A DNA stretch of 64,000 bases from the NCBI GenBank assembly GCA_960531495.1, contig OY482846.1, positions 45,415,796 through 45,479,795 on the forward strand. The letters are read 5' to 3'. A program made the translations under genes and the position numbers. Under the pieces are notes generated by a model. The model was not told where the DNA came from. It did no database searches and saw nothing but the letters and a program-made list of their open reading frames with translations. How positions within the stretch are numbered: the stretch's first letter is position 1; each line of letters begins with the position of its first letter. Positions 1-59,699 of the stretch are shown one piece after another. The DNA comes from Zeus faber. Its lineage: Eukaryota > Chordata > Actinopteri > Zeiformes > Zeidae.

Positions 1-491
1 AACCAATTCGTAACTTCAGGCCCAGGACATCGACCATGGTACATTAAGATAGATCCACGTGTCCGCGTATTCATGGGGTTGCATCTTTCACGTTAAAACC
101 GGTTTCCTATTCATATCGGTGAATCGTTACAACCCTATTAAATACCAAAATGTTCAGCTCCAATAACGTGCGGTTCCTGATTTTGAAGCCCCCTTTTGTT
201 CATTCTTTTCAGTAATTTACTTGTTCACTGTGCCGCAGAACATTATGAATTGCAGTAAACGGCTCTCCTGGTAGGCTTCAGGCGGAGCACAGTGGGCAGG
301 GACTGTAGAGAGGCATTTTCTTCAGAAACGTTGTGGCTGAAATATCCCGACGGTGGGAGGTTTTGCAATGACATGCATAGTTTGGATGCCTTCAGCGCGG
401 CTTTCCTCCGCGCTGCCAGGAGCTGTCAAAGCCTCATTGTGCGGTCGGTGATCGTAGCGCTGTGTGTTCCTCATCCCCTCTCCTCCCCCAG
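1..491 (+). other. Intron of clasp1 (3' part, window edge)
   Basis: This is the tail of an intron that ends with a pyrimidine-rich tract and CCCCAG at 486-491. The exons for TOG1 lie further left. I see no other gene or recognisable repeat in it. Confidence 0.8.
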
Positions 492-48289
<47,798 letters not shown>

Positions 48290-48619
48290 ACCCGTGGCCC
48301 TCAGCCTGCGGAGCGGCCGCCGTCTTCCGCCCTGCCCATGTCGTCTCTGGAAACCGGAGGGCGTCCGACGGCGGGGGATTGCACTCGGCGTCCGAAATCT
48401 GAAAATCCCCTCCTTTTTTTGCTTTTTGCACTGTGCACCCGCGTGGCTGTCCACCCTTTTCCGCTCAGACTCTTTGGGATTTGGGGTTATCTCGGCAAGA
48501 GATCGGCGTCACGCGATCTCGACCCGCTACCCGCATACGACGCGGAACTCGGTTTTCATTTAGGTCTTGGTCTCGCCATAATGAGGATTCATCCTTCCCT
48601 GGACCGGAGAGGGAACAAA

Positions 48620-48745
<126 letters not shown>

Positions 48746-49091
48746 TGATTCGTTTTGAGTAGTTCCGGTATTCCCGCAACGCTTGCTTCTCCATTTGAAA
48801 CCGTTTGGATCACGTTTCATCTAAAAAAAAAAAAGAAAGAAAAAACGAAGATCACCACCAATGCCAGAGCGGGCCATTTATCTCTGAAAGAAGGTGAACA
48901 GAGGTGGTCTGAGCACCCGGGACTACAGCGGGCCGCGGCGGTTCCGCAAATTCTTAACGGGGGGGGGGGACCGTGCAGAGGGGAGACTGAAGTGACTGTC
49001 TATCTCTCTGTGTCTGTCCGTCTCTCTCTTTCTCATGAAGGCCGCATTCCATGGCGGAGAGCTATCAGTATTCCTTTAAGAAATTATGATG

Positions 49092-49123
<32 letters not shown>

Positions 49124-49933
49124 CATTAATATTATTACTATTGCTGTTGTTTTGCTTTGACACATCATATCTTATTGTATGTTGAATGTAAAGATCTTTG
49201 AAAGAAAAGCGTTAAAATCAAAGTTAGAATTGTGTTCCTCTCTAAACTACTGCCTCGTTGGAGCTGGTCTAATGGACGGACCTTGTAAGGCCTTTGAGTT
49301 TTTTCCCCAATGATGGATTGGGGTTTTTTTTTTTTTTTTTAAATATTTTTTAAGTTTATTTTTTATTTTTGGGTTCTTGTTCTTTGTGAACAGGTAACTT
49401 CATGTCCACATACAGTTTAATTCAGCAGGTATGTTGGATCTAACTTCTAATTAGATTCAATCCTAATTAGCACCATTTCAAACCAATGATCATTTGGCTG
49501 AGCAGTGATTATGGAAGTAAAAAGAGATTTTAGTGCAGCCGTTTGGGTCAAAATGCCACTTTTGTGAAGGCTGAATGACTTTTGTTGGGAAATACGACGA
49601 AAAAAATAGCAGGGTTTTATTATTATAGAACATTATATAACACTATTCTATGAGTTTCGCATACCAAAAAGTTTGTGAGGTTAAAAAGTATTAAAAAGAG
49701 GAAATACAAACAATTTGTTTTTCTTTTTTTGTTTACTTTCTTTAGTTTTATTACCAAGGTGATAAAATGGGATTTTCTCTTTCACAAGGGTCCAAATCCA
49801 AAGCCCTAGTTCTGTGGGAATGGAGTTAAATGTGGGAGAATGTTGGTCAAAACGCTTGCTGTCTTACAGGATTGACTCCTGTGATTTGTCTGAGTTAAGT
49901 ATTGGATCGCTTAACAGTGCAGTTGAAATATTG

Positions 49934-49964
<31 letters not shown>

Positions 49965-51458
49965 TGGCGTATCCAAGTGGGAAGAAAAGAAAAGTTCAAA
50001 ACTACAGTACGCCTTTAAGGACAAGGGTATGGCTAAAGAAGATTTATTTTTAAATTTCAGAGATGCGTTTCTAATGCATAACAGCAATTATTTAACAAGG
50101 TATTTCTTTTTTTCTTTTTTTTTTTAATGAATTTAAAAGGTGTTTTGGAAAGAAACTCTTGTTTCTAAATTGAATGTAACGGGCTCCAAGGAGACCATGG
50201 CCTTTCAAAATGTGAAATATTGTGCTATGTTTTTATGCAAGAAGGTCAATGGACAATACCAACAGTAAATCGGAGAGATTGTCAATCACATGGATCGGAT
50301 AGTACACATAAAATGTTATCTATGACGAAAGTGCCAGAATTCGGGAAATCCCATTTGAAATCTGGAAGGTAATAAGACCACGAATGAGTACAATCGCTCT
50401 GTGGAAGAAAGCAATAAATACTCCTTGGTCTTTTTTTTTTAATTTTTTTTTTTTTTTTATAACGTCTAAGCACTGTATAAAACGTCTGTTTTCCTCTTTT
50501 GACATGCATTGTCACTGGTCAATGTACAGACAAGTGGCTTTTGTTTAAATTTAATGTTTTTGTTTTTTTTTTAAGTGTACCGACAATGTAACTGCTGCTT
50601 GAAAAACAACTAACAGGCGCCTAAAAGCATTGGTTTTTGTACCGTATCACAGCAAGTGGGTTGGGTAGCGTATTTCAATGTACTTCAACAAACCTTCCTG
50701 GGTCGAAGAATTCAATAGGAATAGGTCATTTTTAACCCCAGATCCTCTTCACCGATGTTATTGAGCTTACCTGGTGCAAGGGAGTTGTTTGAATGATCCC
50801 AAAGTCACTAAGCTGGTCCCACAAAGGCCCCGTTTAGATACCTGACCTGAGTCCAAACAGTTGCACCGGAGCGTGAAGGTAATGTTAATGGAATAAGTTT
50901 AGCCAGGGATTTGTTCTGTTACAGAGGGTTCACCGGGCCTTGCTTTGCCTCCGTTAAAAACTCCCCGAACCACATTTCATGGACTGTTTCATGGAAAAAT
51001 TGTTACTGTCCCAGTGTGTCTCTTCTCCCACAAATGAGAACTTCCATCAACTCAATTCTCAATGTCAGCTCCGTAATCAGTGCTAAGTCCTATTTTATCG
51101 TCTAGGCCGATTGAAGTTATTTTCCGACGGTAAAAACAAATGAAATCCTGTCTCCTCTTATATGCAAACTTGTTTCCGCACTCACACTCCATGGCAAACT
51201 TCGACTGGACATTCCTAATGTCTATTTTACATAGTAAATGCAAACAGTAGGGCGCCGTATGCCTCGACAAGCTGGATACGCTGGCTCAGAAGGCTGAAAT
51301 CTGTAAGGATTGCCCTTCTTTTGGTCAAATGAATGGCAGCAGTAACGCGTAACACCCCTCCACTGCTCTGTATGTTGGACTTGGACAGTCTAACCGAGAA
51401 GGTCCGTCGGCCGCGATGCAACGTTAGAAGGAGCCGCGTCGACGAAGACGCGCACCGC

Positions 51459-51623
51459 TGTAAATAAGCTTAAAGCCAACGGCATAATGGCAATATTTTC
51501 CATTGACGCCTTGGCAGCTATATTGGCTTGTAAAACCACTCACACCGCATACTCTAACTTTTTGCTTTCTTTACCGCTACCCTATATTTATATGTTTTGT
51601 TTTCCAGTGTATGACTGTACATA
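51459..51623 (+). promoter_or_regulatory. Two Pumilio-type elements near the end of the 3' UTR
   Basis: TGTAAATA at 51459-51466 and TGTACATA at 51616-51623 both fit UGUANAUA, the Pumilio response element. They lie 59-220 nt before the last poly(A) signal. Function inferred. Confidence 0.5.
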
Positions 51624-51681
51624 TTTACATGTGGAGTTCTTCTTTTCACCCAGTAATGGGCTTTGCAGAAACCTAAAGTCA

Positions 51682-51687
51682 AATAAA
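51682..51687 (+). terminator. clasp1: Poly(A) signal AATAAA (probable clasp1 distal site)
   Basis: AATAAA preceded by TAAAGTC and followed within 30 nt by TTGT/T-rich sequence, in keeping with cleavage near 51705. Confidence 0.55.
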
Positions 51688-51705
51688 CTGTCAGACTTGT
51701 ATGCC

Positions 51706-53214
51706 TTCGTCCCTCGCTCTTCATTGTAATATTACCATATCTGTTTTGTCCGTTATATCTACGTTCCTACAGCCGGAAAGTCATGAATTAAAGGTCTCTC
51801 TCATCCGATACGTCGATATTCAATATAAATAAGGATATGAAGTCATGCAGTGATTTGGCCTTGTTGAATAATTTGTTGATCCCACTCCTACCATTACGGA
51901 TGAAACAATGAATCAACCAATTGATGTGTTGATTGACAGAAAAGCGGTGGCGACCGCGAAGTGCCTGCCTCGTGAAACTAGAGACGGACTTTTAACTGCA
52001 CATGCACCAGACGAACAGCAGGTGGTGCTATAACCACAAAAGAGCGAAGGACCCTGCGGCGCTGCTGCTGGCCTCGGTCCGTCTGATTGGACTGTTTCCC
52101 ACCAAATACAAAGCAGAAATAAAACCGCAGTGAGAGAACGTGCTATTATAGGGATGATCGAATCCGCAATCCATAAAATTGTCGGTGTGGAGTGGGTTAC
52201 ATAACAAGCCCCAGAGTTCAATTTGAAACTGCCATCTCCAAAGTTTTTATTTTTATTTTTATTTTATTTTATTTTTTTAAACATCCAGGTTTTCCTCCCC
52301 CTCGTCATCGCTGACGGTCAAATAATTTCGTCGAAAGTATGGCTTCTTTTTCAGCTTAAATGTTTACTTCGTTTTTCTCGGGCGCTTGCGGAGATGTTGT
52401 TTCATCCGAGGCTGCTGTTCTTTTTTGGGGTTTTTTGTGTGAACTCGTGACGCTAGTTGGTCAAATTCACATTTCTCAAATTGGCTGCCTTTCAACTCCT
52501 TGAAGTCTCTGCATTTCTCGCCGGGGAAAGGTGGAAACAGCAAGTGGAGGAGCACATGCACGACTCAAATACATTGCCTGGCTGCTCCTTGTAAAGCGCA
52601 GACTAAATGTATATCCGATATGTGATTAGAAAAAAAAAATTACAAAATAATCTTACGATTCACCACTCTAAGCGTTTTGTAATGACCGCGTTGCGAGCCC
52701 TACAAAGGCCGTTCGACGGTTAAAGAAACGCTTTGACAGGACGCTCTCCAGACGGGGTCAGGTGTCAGGTCGGGCCTCCAGAGGCGGTCCTCCGCCCGAA
52801 ACGGAGACGTGAACGGTAAAACAAATGCACACGTGGAGAAATATTTATCCACTATCCAATATTTATTTGTTGACCTTTTTTTTTTTTTTTTTTTTTTAAC
52901 TTTCCTAACGGCCAGTTGAGAACATCGAGAACATGTCTCAAAAAAAAAAAGTATAGTGCTGATTTAACGTCGTGGTGTTTCTGGTGAGTGTTTTTTTTTT
53001 CTCCCTCCAAACAGGGACGCGGTGATGCGTCCTAAGGAGCCGCTTCGCTCCTCCATCGTCAGGGCGCGGCCGGGCGGTGGACGCGCCAGCGCGCTCCACG
53101 GAGTCGGAAGAGCCGTCGCGCGCCGCACCGGGGGCGGTCCGTCAGACGCCCCCACCTTCAAACGGCCCCGTTACCGCCCGCGCCACTCCCCCACCCCCAG
53201 ACCCCGGCTTGTCT
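51706..53214. other. Intergenic DNA, no gene recognised
   Basis: Mixed AT-rich and GC-rich DNA with poly-T (52878-52899) and poly-A (52940-52950) patches. A 64-codon open frame at 53022-53216 (Arg/Pro-rich) has no family resemblance and lies in GC-rich DNA, so I do not call it a gene. Confidence 0.6.
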
Positions 53215-53430
53215 GATCGGTATGCACACCCTGTTGAAAATTAATTTCATTAGCGGACCCCCGCCGCCATCCTGTTTAAAAGCCCCTCATAGCGTATGAT
53301 TAGCGCGCGCTTCCCCAACTTGGCTGGGAGTGGCGGCCGGGTCGCGAGGTCGCGCCGAATGAAAGAGAACGACTTCATTGTGAGATGACTGGCCCATAAA
53401 TCATCAGCCCCTTTCTATAAATCACAGCAG
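53215..53430. promoter_or_regulatory. Candidate conserved non-coding block A
   Basis: It is rich in homeodomain-type cores (ATTAATTTCATTAGC at 53240, ATGATTAGCGC at 53297) with CATAAATCATCAGCCCC at 53394. It is GC-rich, non-repetitive and has no open frame. This resembles vertebrate developmental enhancers; conservation is not shown. Confidence 0.3.
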
Positions 53431-53451
53431 ATGGCAGGGCGGGAGCCGGGG

Positions 53452-53512
53452 CTCGGGGGAGCTCGGGGCTGCCGCCGCCGCCGCCGCCGCCGCCCGCCCG
53501 CCGCTGCTGCCC
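53452..53512. repeat. (GCC)n trinucleotide-rich patch
   Basis: CCGCCGCCGCCGCCGCCGCC within a very GC-rich stretch, directly before the polypurine tract. Confidence 0.9.
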
Positions 53513-53520
53513 GCGTGTGT

Positions 53521-53970
53521 GACGGAGAAGGACGGAAGGAGGGAGGTAGGGAAGGAAGGGAGGAAGGGAGAAGGGGGGGAGGTAGGACGGGAGGGAGGAA
53601 GGAAGGGGGGAAGAAAGGGAGGGAGAAGGGGGTGAGGTAGGATGGGAGGGAGGAAGGAAGGAAAGAAGGAAGGGAGGGAGGAAGGAGGGAAGGGGGGAAG
53701 AAAGGGAGAGAGAAGGGGGTGAGGTAGGATGGGAGGGAGCAAGGGGGGGTAGGAAGGGAGGGAGAAGGGGGTGAGGTAGGATGGGAGGGAGGAAGAAAGG
53801 AAAGAAGGAAGGGAGGGAGGAAGGAGGGAAGGGGGGAAGAAAGGGAGAGAGAAGGGGGTGAGGTAGGATGGGAGGGAGGAAGGGAGGAAGGGAGGGAGAA
53901 GGGGGGGTAGGAAGGGAGGGAGGGAGGAAGGAGGGAGGGAAGGAAGGCAGGAAGGAAGGAAGGGAGGTTG
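53521..53970. repeat. Polypurine (GGGA/GGAA) minisatellite
   Basis: About 450 nt almost purely G and A on the plus strand, with GGAAGGAAGG, GGGAGGGAG and a higher-order unit GGGGGTGAGGTAGGATGGGA recurring at about 53628, 53716, 53768 and 53856. It is a potential triplex or quadruplex former. Confidence 0.95.
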
Positions 53971-54084
53971 TGTTGAGTCTGTTTGACGCTGAATTCTCGC
54001 AGAAGGAAACAACGTGAATCACATTGCACAAAATTTCATTCAAGTAAAAACGGTTTATTTTGGTGGAAGGTGCCACTTGCAGAG

Positions 54085-54160
54085 CAGCCACAGCCACCAC
54101 AAGCAGCCACAGCCACCACAAGCAGCCACAGCCACCACAAGCAGCCACAGCCACCTGGAT
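54085..54160 (+). repeat. Tandem 18-bp repeat (about 4 copies)
   Basis: Unit AGCAGCCACAGCCACCAC/A repeated about four times between the polypurine and polypyrimidine tracts. Confidence 0.93.
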
Positions 54161-54180
54161 TCAGCCCAAACACCTTTACA

Positions 54181-55015
54181 CCACCACCGTTCTACCTCTT
54201 CTTCTTGTTCTACCTCTTCTTCTTGTTCTACCTCTTCTTATTGTTCTACCTCTTCTTCTTGTTTTACCTCGTCTTCTTGTTCTACCTCTTCTTCTTGTTC
54301 AACCTCTTCTTGTTTTACATCTTCTTCTTGTTCAACCTCCTCTTGTTCTACGTCTTCTTCTTGTTTTACCTCCTATTGTTCTACCTCTTATTCTTGTTCA
54401 ACCTCTTCTTCTTGTTTTACATCTTCTTGTTCTACCTCTTCTTCTTGTTAAACCTCTTCTTGTTTTACGTCTTCTTGTTTTACCTCCTATTGTTCTACCT
54501 CTTATTCTTGTTCAACCTCTTCTTCTTGTTTTACATCTTCTTCTTGTTTTACATCTTCTTCTTGTTCTACCTCTTCTTGTTTTACGTCTTCTTCTTGTTC
54601 TACCTCTTCTTCTTGTTCTACCTCTTCTTGTTTTACCTCTTCTTCTTGTTCTACCTCTTCTTCTTGTTAAACCTCTTCTTGTTTTACCTCTTCTTCTTGT
54701 TCTACCTCTTCTTGTTTTACCTCTTCTTCTTGTTTTACCTCTTCTTCTTGTTCTACCTCTTCTTGTTTTACCTCTTCTTCTTGTTCTACCTCTTCTTCTT
54801 GTTAAACCTCTTCTTGTTTTACGTCTTCTTGTTTTACCTCCTATTGTTCTACCTCTTATTCTTGTTCAACCTCTTCTTCTTGTTTTACGTCTTCTTCTTG
54901 TTCTACCTCTTCTTCTTGTTCTACCTCTTCTTCTTGTTTTCCCTCTTCTTCTTGTTCTACCTCTTCTTCTTGTTTTCCCTCTTCTTCTTGTTCTACCTCT
55001 TCTTCTTGTTACTGA
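54181..55015. repeat. Polypyrimidine minisatellite (TTCTTCTTGTTCTACC units)
   Basis: About 835 nt made of variants of CTTCTTCTTGTTCTACCT (15- and 18-bp forms, some with TTTTACC, TTCAACC or TTAAACC). It is open in more than one frame (Leu/Phe-rich or Leu/Val/Pro-rich), which is a by-product of the period being a multiple of 3, not evidence of a gene. Confidence 0.95.
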
Positions 55016-56740
55016 TGTAGATCCAGACTCGGTGAACGCCGTGTGCGTGGCTGCCGTTACCTCACCGCCAACAGAAAAAGAGGGATTGCAACTTATTTTT
55101 GCGTGTGTCCCGCTTGTTTGTTGACTACGAATCGTCCGCCGGTCCTGTGTCGCTTCTGCGGCCGCCCCGGGGGCCCCGTCTGATGAGATGCGGGGCCCCC
55201 CGCCCCCCGAGGCCCCCAATGTGTGGCGGTTTTCCAAGATGGCCTCCGTTTAGCAGGTCTAATCTGCCTGCTTAATATGGAGACAACTTCATCCCGGCCC
55301 CCTCCCTCCCTCCCTCCTCGCTCCCTCCTCCCTCCCTCCTTCCTCATTCCCTCCTCCCTGGACCCGGTGAGGTTCTGTCAGGCTGACACTGAATGTCCGC
55401 CCGGGGAGGACGGAGCCTGCCCGGCGGATTCTCACCTCCATTATTCATCATCATTATTTAACAGAACGTAACCCGGGCCACGGCTCAGTGCCTCGGAATA
55501 CATTGGCGGTAATAGCCAAATTTAACGGGCGCGTTTGACTCGCCGAAACACGTGTGGTCACTTCATCAGCCCTATTTTATTTATTTTTTATTTTTTTTAT
55601 TCCTCCCTGCGTGTTCCCATTAGACACTGCAGCATTTTATTTTGCTGAAGTGAGATGCACGGGAAGTTTAAAATGTTGGAAGTTGGAGATGTAACAGTGT
55701 TGGACATATATTCAGGATAGAAGAAAAATATTTGCAGTATCTACTATAGATTTTACAATAGTATTAAGTACTACTATAGCATATACTGTACTGTACTGTA
55801 ACACTCCCCACGATGATCTTCAGTAAATTGTTCAGGTAAAATAACTCTGATCTCCTCGTATGGCATAAGAGCTTGACCCAAGTGATGGTCATGGCAGCCA
55901 CCGCATGGATAGTTGGGTCAGCCCGTGTACAGTAAATGGATAAAGTGTAAACAAATAGCCAGACAATCGACCGAAATTGTGATCGTGACCGCCGACCAGA
56001 GGCTGTTCCCCAATTTTTTCCAAAACAGACGTGCTAAATGAGGTGGATACGCAGGCTCACAGTCGGCCGCAGAATATCTTGAATTCAACACAATAAAGTA
56101 AACGCAGGCATGAGAACGCGAGACGACAAACTTAAATCCGCATCATCCACAGTGTTACATTTATGATGGAGCGAAATACATATTTGTTGCATAGTGCACA
56201 CGAAAGTGTACTTTCAGAGACTTTTTATTTCCCTTTAAATAATATATTCCGTTGACTTTAGATTGGACAAATGTATCCAGCCTATTCAATACATGTACCG
56301 CAGGCGAGCAAACGTACAGCGGAGCAGTTCCACCAGAAGCCGCTAGAGGGTGCGCCAGCGCCGAAACACCGCTCGGCGCTTTCCAGGGAGGAGCCCGGTT
56401 GCTCTTACTTGTTGAGCAGCTTGTGGTATTTGCTCATTCGAGGTGGAACTTTCATCATAAAGCCTCGAGGTGAATTATTAAAAGTTGATGGATGAATGTT
56501 GTATATGTTTCTTTCTTTACCTTTTTATTTTTATTTTTATTTTTTATTCCTAGTAGTGGGAATCACCCACGTGATCAGGGGCAGCGGGGGAACGTGGATA
56601 TGGCATTAAATAGCCGATGGTTGTGGAAGAAGTACACAGAGCTTTCACTTTAGTTGTGGTACAAATACGCGGACACAAAATAAGTAAAAGGGAAAGTACC
56701 ATGTTGGTGTTTCTACTGAACCGTATCTGTACCAGCTCTT
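55016..56740. other. Intergenic DNA with candidate conserved block B (55140-55520)
   Basis: The part at 55200-55290 (TTCCAAGATGGCCTCC..GTCTAATCTGCCTGCTTAAT) and 55436-55520 (TCCATTATTCATCATCATTA..) is non-repetitive, with homeodomain cores. The rest, to 56740, is unremarkable. Confidence 0.3.
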
Positions 56741-56919
56741 GGCTTAGGCTTTGGCTCCGGGCCTAATTCAGAAGATCCCATCGTTATGCGGGAAGTTTCA
56801 GAGAGAAAAGATGCCATACGGTGCAAAGAAAAAAGAAAAGAAGCAAAGCCACAAGCCCGTGCCGAATAAATGTCCAAAATGTCTGAGTCACCGTGTTGGT
56901 TCGTCAGGGGATACACAGC

Positions 56920-57300
56920 GGGCAATTTACTAAGCGCCCGATAACTACGTGTATGAGCTTGTGACGGAGGAAGAGATGGAGGATTAATGGGCCTGTCTCG
57001 GCCGGCAGCCCGTCTTCCGGCAGACCTCCTTTCACGCTCCCCCGCCGGACCCCCCCCCGTGACCTCGGGGGTCAGCGTGGGGGGGGGGGGGGGCGGCGCG
57101 GCCCCCGATTGGGCGCTCTTAACTCCGTAGGTCCCCCCCCGGAGCCCTGGCGCCTCAGCGAACGCGACTCGACCCACATCTGGTCGAAATTGCCGCCTGT
57201 GATAATTGCGGGTGTGATTTGGCCGTGCGAGGGGCACCCCGCGGTGCCCCTCGCAGGAACGGCATCGGTGCGGAACGTCGGCGTTATCGCGAGGGGCTCG
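56920..57300. promoter_or_regulatory. Candidate conserved block C with GC hairpin
   Basis: Around 56930-57010 (ACTAAGCGCCCGATAACTAC..GGAGGATTAATGGGCCTG) and 57190-57310 (CCGCCTGTGATAATTGCGGG) the DNA is GC-rich, non-repetitive and contains ATTA/TAAT cores. It includes a perfect 13-bp hairpin (57226-57255) and a poly-G run (57078-57092). Enhancer nature is inferred only. Confidence 0.3.
57226..57255. repeat. Perfect 13-bp hairpin TGCGAGGGGCACC / GGTGCCCCTCGCA
   Basis: The arms are separated by the 4-nt loop CCGC. Outside, GCCG (57222-57225) can pair with CGGC (57260-57263) across a small bulge. It is very stable in DNA or RNA form. Confidence 0.92.
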
Positions 57301-57545
57301 TTTTTGAAGATTTCTTTTTTTTCTTTTTTTTTCCCGCAATTGGAGAGCACGGCTGGCGTGCGTGCGATTAAACAACACATTAAAGCCAAACCGCCGTGAT
57401 CGTACGGCGGTTAGTGTGGATGGAGTGGGAATATGAGGAGATTACAGACTCCGACCAGACACAGGTCACGGAGAGAAGTCGAACCGGTGATTTTTGACCA
57501 CGCTCCAGTCGGTGGAAACACAGGAGCACCCTCACCCCCCCACTC

Positions 57546-57548
<3 letters not shown>

Positions 57549-57635
<87 letters not shown>

Positions 57636-57671
57636 GGTGTGTGTGTGTGTGTGTGTGTGCGTGCGTGTGTG
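57549..57671 (+). repeat. (GT)n microsatellite, imperfect 3' end
   Basis: A pure GT run to about 57630, then GTGCGTGGGTGTG variants to about 57671. Confidence 0.95.
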
Positions 57672-57814
57672 TTTCGCTTTGGAGAGGAAGGATCGGTTAA
57701 GAGACATTCAGCCCTTGTGAGTTGGGCGGTGGTGATGGGGCGCTGCACATTCATGTTCTCTGGCGATCCACACGGGAACGCCGTGGGCTAAAGGAGCCGA
57801 GGCCTGTTTGCCTC

Positions 57815-57819
<5 letters not shown>

Positions 57820-57845
<26 letters not shown>
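57820..57845 (+). repeat. (CT)n microsatellite
   Basis: A short CT run upstream of the long hairpin. Confidence 0.93.
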
Positions 57846-57851
<6 letters not shown>

Positions 57852-57895
57852 TCTCTCGCCCCGACCCTTTTTTTTTAAATTTTCCTCTCTTTTCC

Positions 57896-57965
57896 AGGAA
57901 AACCGACAAAACTTCTGGTGGTGAGCCGGCTTGGGCTCACCACCAGAGGTTTTGTCGGTTTTCCT
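57896..57965. repeat. Near-perfect 32-bp hairpin with 6-nt loop
   Basis: Arm 1 (57896-57927) starts AGGAAAACCGACAAAAC; arm 2 (57934-57965) ends GTTTTGTCGGTTTTCCT. The loop is GGCTTG. Only one position of 32 differs, and in RNA it would be a U-G wobble. A stem this perfect suggests recent inverted duplication or selection for structure. Confidence 0.95.
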
Positions 57966-58299
57966 CTGCGACGGATTCCGACGCCTCGGTAAAATAAATG
58001 TAAAAAATAAATAGCGACGCATCCCCATGAGGGGCTGTGCCAGGAACCGCTATAAATTACAAGAACCGACATTTTGATCAGGCAAGAGTTGAAAAATGTA
58101 GCAACAAAAAAAAAAAAAGAACCCCCCCCACCCAAAAAAAGCAGCCGAAAAAAACAAAAACGCAGCCGAAAAAACAAAACAAAAAAAAAAACCTAACCGT
58201 GGGCGTCTTAGCATTCCCTGATCCCCGAGCCTCGTTCGAATTTTCTCCGTGTGCGACGCTTCGTGAAGGGATTTTTAATTTCTAAATTCTGTCCAGGAC

Positions 58300-58980
58300 G
58301 AGCAGATGGCGTCTGAGCGTTTCTCCGCTCTCTTCTTCTCGGGGATTGAGATGAAATGCGCGTCCAACGCCGAGAGCCGCGACGACCGACGTCCCCGGTC
58401 CAGACCCCCGCCCTCCACCACCACCACCACCACCACCACCGCCCGCCCGCCCGCCCCCTCCACCCGCCCCCTCCACCACTCCGTAATGACTCCATGATCA
58501 GCGTCTGTCGGGTTGACGGCAGAGAGGATCTCCGGCGGGGTGGACTTCCGCGTGGCGGCGCCAAGGGCGGAGGGAGCGTTTGAAGGTGGAGGCGCTCTAA
58601 CAAGCCAGACCTGGGCCTCAGTCAGTACCCCTCCTCCCCTCCCCCGCCCGATCCGGTCCCGTCCAGACATTAATGCGAGTTATGGTCTGATAATTTAATA
58701 ACGTGGCCGACTTGATCCGTCCTTTTGATTACAATTATCATCAGGCAGGGGGTTGCGTTCCATCATCAGAAGAATAAACACCATCCATCATCCTTGTGAT
58801 GATTAGCCGCTGACAGCCCCCGAGCCGCGCTTTGCATAAATGGCTTCCAAGGCGGACGAAGGGGTGGAGGGGGGGCTGGTGTGGGGGGTGGGGCGTTGGG
58901 GGGGGGGGGGGGGGTGGACTTTTCATCGTCAAGGAGATGAGATGATGGTTGGCGTTGTTTAAGTGCAGGTTATTACACAT
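58300..58980. promoter_or_regulatory. Candidate conserved block D
   Basis: The core at 58670-58850 has several homeodomain and TCATC/GATGAT motifs (GTCTGATAATTTAATAACGT, TTGATTACAATTATCATC, GTGATGATTAGCCGCTGAC, TTTGCATAAATGGC). It is non-repetitive and without coding potential, and flanked by a CCA repeat (58414-58440) and a poly-G run (58889-58912). Confidence 0.35.
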
Positions 58981-59167
58981 TATTATTAGTCTGTTCTGTC
59001 TCCCTCTCTCTCTCTCCCTGTCTCTCCTCTCTCTGCCTTTTCTGAAGGGTTACGTCAGGGGGAGTGGACACTGAGCGCGTGCACCAGGGCCCCGGGAAGT
59101 CCTTCCAGCTTGGACCCCCGAGGTGCCAGAGCCATGCAGGGAGCTGGTACGGAACAACGGTCTGCAA

Positions 59168-59211
59168 CCCCCCCCCCCCCCCCCCCCCCCCCAAAAAAAG
59201 GAACCCACCAC

Positions 59212-59256
<45 letters not shown>
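59168..59256 (+). repeat. Poly-C and (CA)n tracts
   Basis: C run at 59168-59192, A/C-rich spacer, CA run at 59215-59256. Confidence 0.95.
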
Positions 59257-59258
<2 letters not shown>

Positions 59259-59584
59259 TAATTGGACTGGAAAATGATGCAGCATTTCCCGCCTGTTGAA
59301 ACAGCTTGTACAACAACAAAAAAAACCTAAATCAGAAAAATAACAGTAAAAACAAAGCAACAATTTCACATTTTAGGGGTCCTCCCCTGATGTTGGTCTT
59401 GGCCAAAAAAACCCCCAAAAAAACCCACAAAAAAACAACAACAACCCCAAAACGTGACCAAACTAGCAGTGCTCAAATCACCGTTGCATCAGTTTGGTGA
59501 ATGTTTAATGGCGTCCTGTGTTATCTTTGTCTGCTGTCCGGTGCGCCCAAGAGCACACGAGGAGGAAGGCTTTTCTGGTTGGTG

Positions 59585-59624
<40 letters not shown>

Positions 59625-59670
59625 ACGTGTTTGCGTACGTTTGTGCACGTGTGTGTGTGTGCGCGTGTGT
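59585..59670 (+). repeat. (TG)n microsatellite, imperfect
   Basis: TG run to about 59623, then TG-rich text with CACGTG and GCGCG interruptions. Confidence 0.92.
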
Positions 59671-59699
59671 GTGTTTTTCCTGAATAATGTGTGTCAAAC

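Noticed and set aside
53022-53216. A 64-codon Arg/Pro-rich open frame.
   Set aside because: Composition follows from GC-rich DNA; no homology, splice signals or neighbour support.
53375-54154. Minus-strand open frames of 196-259 codons rich in Pro, Ser and Leu.
   Set aside because: These are translations of the GGGA polypurine tract; open in three overlapping frames at once, which real genes are not.
53983-55124. Long open frames of 345 and 354 codons (Leu/Phe- or Leu/Val/Pro-rich) on the plus strand, with one on the minus strand nearby.
   Set aside because: They lie on a TTC/TTG/CC-type minisatellite whose unit length is a multiple of 3, so several frames stay open by chance. There is no start context, family match or splice structure.
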